DNA of 64,000 nucleotides from Nematostella vectensis (taxonomy: Eukaryota > Cnidaria > Anthozoa > Actiniaria > Edwardsiidae), in assembly GCF_932526225.1 (NCBI RefSeq), contig NC_064041.1, positions 3,544,699 to 3,608,698 of the forward strand, written 5' to 3'. How positions within the stretch are numbered: the stretch's first letter is position 1; each line of letters starts with the position of its first letter. The notes under the pieces were generated by a model. The model saw only the letters and a program-made list of their open reading frames with translations, was not told where the DNA came from and ran no database searches. The position numbers and the translations under genes were made by a program. Shown in pieces: positions 61,574 through 64,000 of this stretch.

Positions 61574-63281
61574 GTTGAGAAGATCCAATGCGATATGTAA
61601 AGTCCAGGATGGCGTCTATATGTAGTCGGCAAATGTGCCAAAATGATTGCCAAAATCACTATTCAGATGCAAATAAATGCCCGTTGCATATGAATTGAAC
61701 ACCTATCTCTGCCCTCCTGGCTTGCTGGGAGGCCTTTTTGATGTGCAAAATCCCGCTTCTTACACCTTGTTTTATTCGTGTTCCGTTGACTACAAGCTTA
61801 GCCCTGCTGCGCATGGCCTGGTAACTAGCAAATTCAACAGGTATACAATAACAGAGGCTCTGGTACACAGGGTAGCATGTGTTCAAAGCACACGCTAAAT
61901 AAACAACGCGTTAAGTTTATTGGGCTCCCTGTAGTGTGACCAGTAGATTCTAGTTAAAGTCACCGATGAAGCGAATCAATGTCTGGCGGCGGCACACGTT
62001 GTATTTTGAACTTGAACCATAAGATTATTAAATGCGATTTATAGGGGTGCATTTATATAACAATGATTTTATATGTACGTATAAAATCCTACGTATATTT
62101 GGTCAGTATTTGACATTAAATTGATTAATGATAATAATAATAACATTCATTATTTTTAAAACGCACGCTCGACTGAGGCCTTCGCACGGTGCATATTCCC
62201 GTGTTCTTTTGTTCTGGGACAATAATGAAATTTCATAACAGACACTGGAAATGAACACTTACGTGCAAGCTTCACGAAAGTACGAACTTGATAACTTTAA
62301 ACACGAGGTTCCGCTATAAAAGGGAAAGCTCCTCCACCTCGCGGGCTCGAATTTGCAATTATAATTAGAACACTGCAACGCTAGCAGTCACAAATTATAA
62401 GCCTTCTGTAAAATTGCTTATCTCTGAGCCTCAGTCGGCTTGAATAAAACTATTTTTGCGCAGGTAACAAAACAGTTGTGTTAAGAGATTGTTAAACTTA
62501 TTATTTGCTGTCCACTCACGTTTTCGGTGCAAAATTTTAAATTTTGTGCTATCCATAATCTAGCGTACCTGCATACATTATTCTCGCGCTGTGATGAAAA
62601 TGCTCTTATTTTAGAGCGCACACAGCTTGGTATAGCATTATTTTACGATTAATAAAAAAAATTTTAGATGGACAACTCTAGGAATGATATTCATTTTGGT
62701 TTAGAATATGAAATTTGAACTTAGCGCTAAGAGCAATTGTCCTGACATGTTCTCTCATTGACGGCTGATTGATAACTGATTGTTCTTGAGCCCGGGGGTG
62801 GGAGGAGCTATCCCTTTCATAGCGGAACCTCGTTTTTAAAAGTATTGTCATCTGAGAAATAGGCTCGACGTTACCCTGGGTACAATAGGCTCCGAGCTTC
62901 GCAGCGAGGGTAGCTCGACGTACGCTTTCACTAGAAGTAAGCCCGACTCTGACACGCACCAGTTATTTAATTGATTCAATATGCAGTTCGAGTGGGATTA
63001 ATAGATGAGTGGCCACTGAGTCGAATCGAGGCACGGTTTGTGGCACACGTTTATACCACAGGTAGCCCAGGCGATGGTTTTGAAGCTTGTTCGTAGCTTG
63101 AAATCGACTGTTCTTAGAGGTAAAATGATTAGCGATTTTTTGGGAAATGCTGCCAATAAAATTGCCTTAAAACTTAAAACGTTTCTTGTTGTTATCAAAT
63201 GTATGTATAATAACGATTTGGTGGTTGTTTTTTCGCGAAATATACAGCTTTATTCACACTACTAAGGAAAGAAACAAGGTT
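61574..63281. other. Element 2 leader/LTR remnant and non-coding DNA
   Basis: The first few hundred bases beyond gag probably hold the leader and 5' LTR of element 2 (minus strand, AATAAA-type hexamers near 61775 and 61895), but I could not define LTR ends. The rest is AT-rich with no gene signal. Confidence 0.35.
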
Positions 63282-63437
63282 AGCCTGCTTGCAGGCGGTA
63301 CTCGGTGTTATTATCGCGGAAATCCCTCTCCGTTCGATAATCGGGCGCCATTTGTATTATAGACCGCGTGGTTCCTGGGGGCGAACGGAGAGGGATTTCC
63401 GCGATGATAACACCGAGTACCGCCTGCAAGCAGGCTA
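63282..63437. mobile_element. Palindromic MITE, arms of about 55 bp
   Basis: AGCCTGCTTGCAGGCGGTAC at the left end and its exact inverted copy at the right; arms continue through CGGAAATCCCTCTCCGTTCG. The right end has an extra AGCAGGCTA direct repeat. Confidence 0.85.
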
Positions 63438-63619
63438 AGCAGGCTAAAACATGTTTGGAGGCGTCATTTTCGGTAGCACTCAAATCCCGTCGAAATTCGC
63501 GAGGAAAATATAACAAACGAAATATTTTTATCTCGTAGACCTATGCCAGGGTACTTTTACCTTCGATATATGGCAAAACATCCGAGCTAAACTATTTTGC
63601 CTGGCCGCTAGCCATTTTT

Positions 63620-63960
63620 TATAACGAGTGAGCAGCCATAGAGTATCCACGCTCGGCTGACGGGTAGCGAAGCGCACTATTATTACCCTCCCCACCAGGT
63701 GGAAAGCCCACGAGGCTGTCACCGGTGCACAGTAATCTGTTATATAAATTAAACTAAAATAAGCGATAACATATTACTTACCTTGACCCGAAAACTGATA
63801 GTTTTGAATTTTAGACCGTGAAAAAGTATGAAATTCGTATCGAATGCAACGATGACAGCCTCTCAGGCTTTCCACGTGGTGGGGAGGGACAATAATACTT
63901 TGCTTCGCTCCCAGTTCGGCCGAGCTTAAACACAGGCTTCCCACCTGCGTCAGTGAAGGA
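63620..63960. mobile_element. Inverted-repeat element near the window end
   Basis: CCCTCCCCACCAGGTGGAAA at about 63689 is matched by an inverted near-copy near 63870; similarity continues outward (GCGAAGC, ATTATTG). Exact ends not determined. Confidence 0.6.
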
Positions 63961-64000
63961 TTTCTAAGGACATACGAATTCACGCAAATAAACATCTATG

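Overview
This is eukaryotic nuclear DNA: genes split by GT/AG introns, long AT-rich non-coding stretches, microsatellites, satellites, many short inverted-repeat elements and decayed Ty3/gypsy retrotransposons. The protein content (a Notch receptor with about 26 EGF repeats, a spermidine-acetyltransferase-like GNAT enzyme, a secreted WAP-like protein) and the repeat style suggest an early-branching animal, most likely an anthozoan cnidarian such as a sea anemone. That placement is inference; no database search was possible.

Layout. 1-8738: mostly non-coding, with a 20-bp tandem repeat (about 2255-2510), an inverted-repeat element (2767-3302), a fold-back element (5539-6593) and a 127-bp palindromic MITE with a 9-bp target duplication (7412-7556). 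8739-22280, minus strand: a complete Notch gene that I could join as 14 coding exons with consistent phases (about 2065 residues), from signal peptide to C-terminal PEST/degron. 22281-36915: long non-coding stretch with a cluster of tandem repeats (27136-29000) and a CTGT/CT microsatellite. 36916-37250, minus: the first two exons of a small secreted cysteine-rich, WAP-like protein. 38813-43585: a 42-bp tandem repeat, then about 3.3 kb of a 20-bp satellite carrying the telomere-like string CCCTAACCC, interrupted by a 1123-bp terminal-inverted-repeat element.

44869-46803 and 48096-48950, plus: two intronless-looking, serine-rich ORFs of unknown function, both with basophilic-kinase-type RRxS motifs; a (ATT)n tract of about 188 bp follows the stop of the first. 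50524-51255: inverted-repeat elements. 51888-54995, minus: a five-exon GNAT acetyltransferase whose third exon begins at the edge of a 50-bp tandem array that repeats the intron/exon boundary itself. 55595-61588: two broken Ty3/gypsy elements in opposite orientation, joined tail to tail near 59327. 61589-64000: non-coding with two more inverted-repeat elements.

Host genes and how they relate. Notch is a membrane receptor whose intracellular part becomes a nuclear co-activator after cleavage. The GNAT enzyme is probably a cytosolic polyamine or amine acetyltransferase. The WAP-like protein is secreted. Nothing in the sequence links them in one pathway. The most unusual features are the telomere-like higher-order satellite with its transposon insertion and embedded transposon scrap, the tandemly amplified splice-acceptor/exon edge in the GNAT gene, and the pair of unknown phospho-motif proteins.
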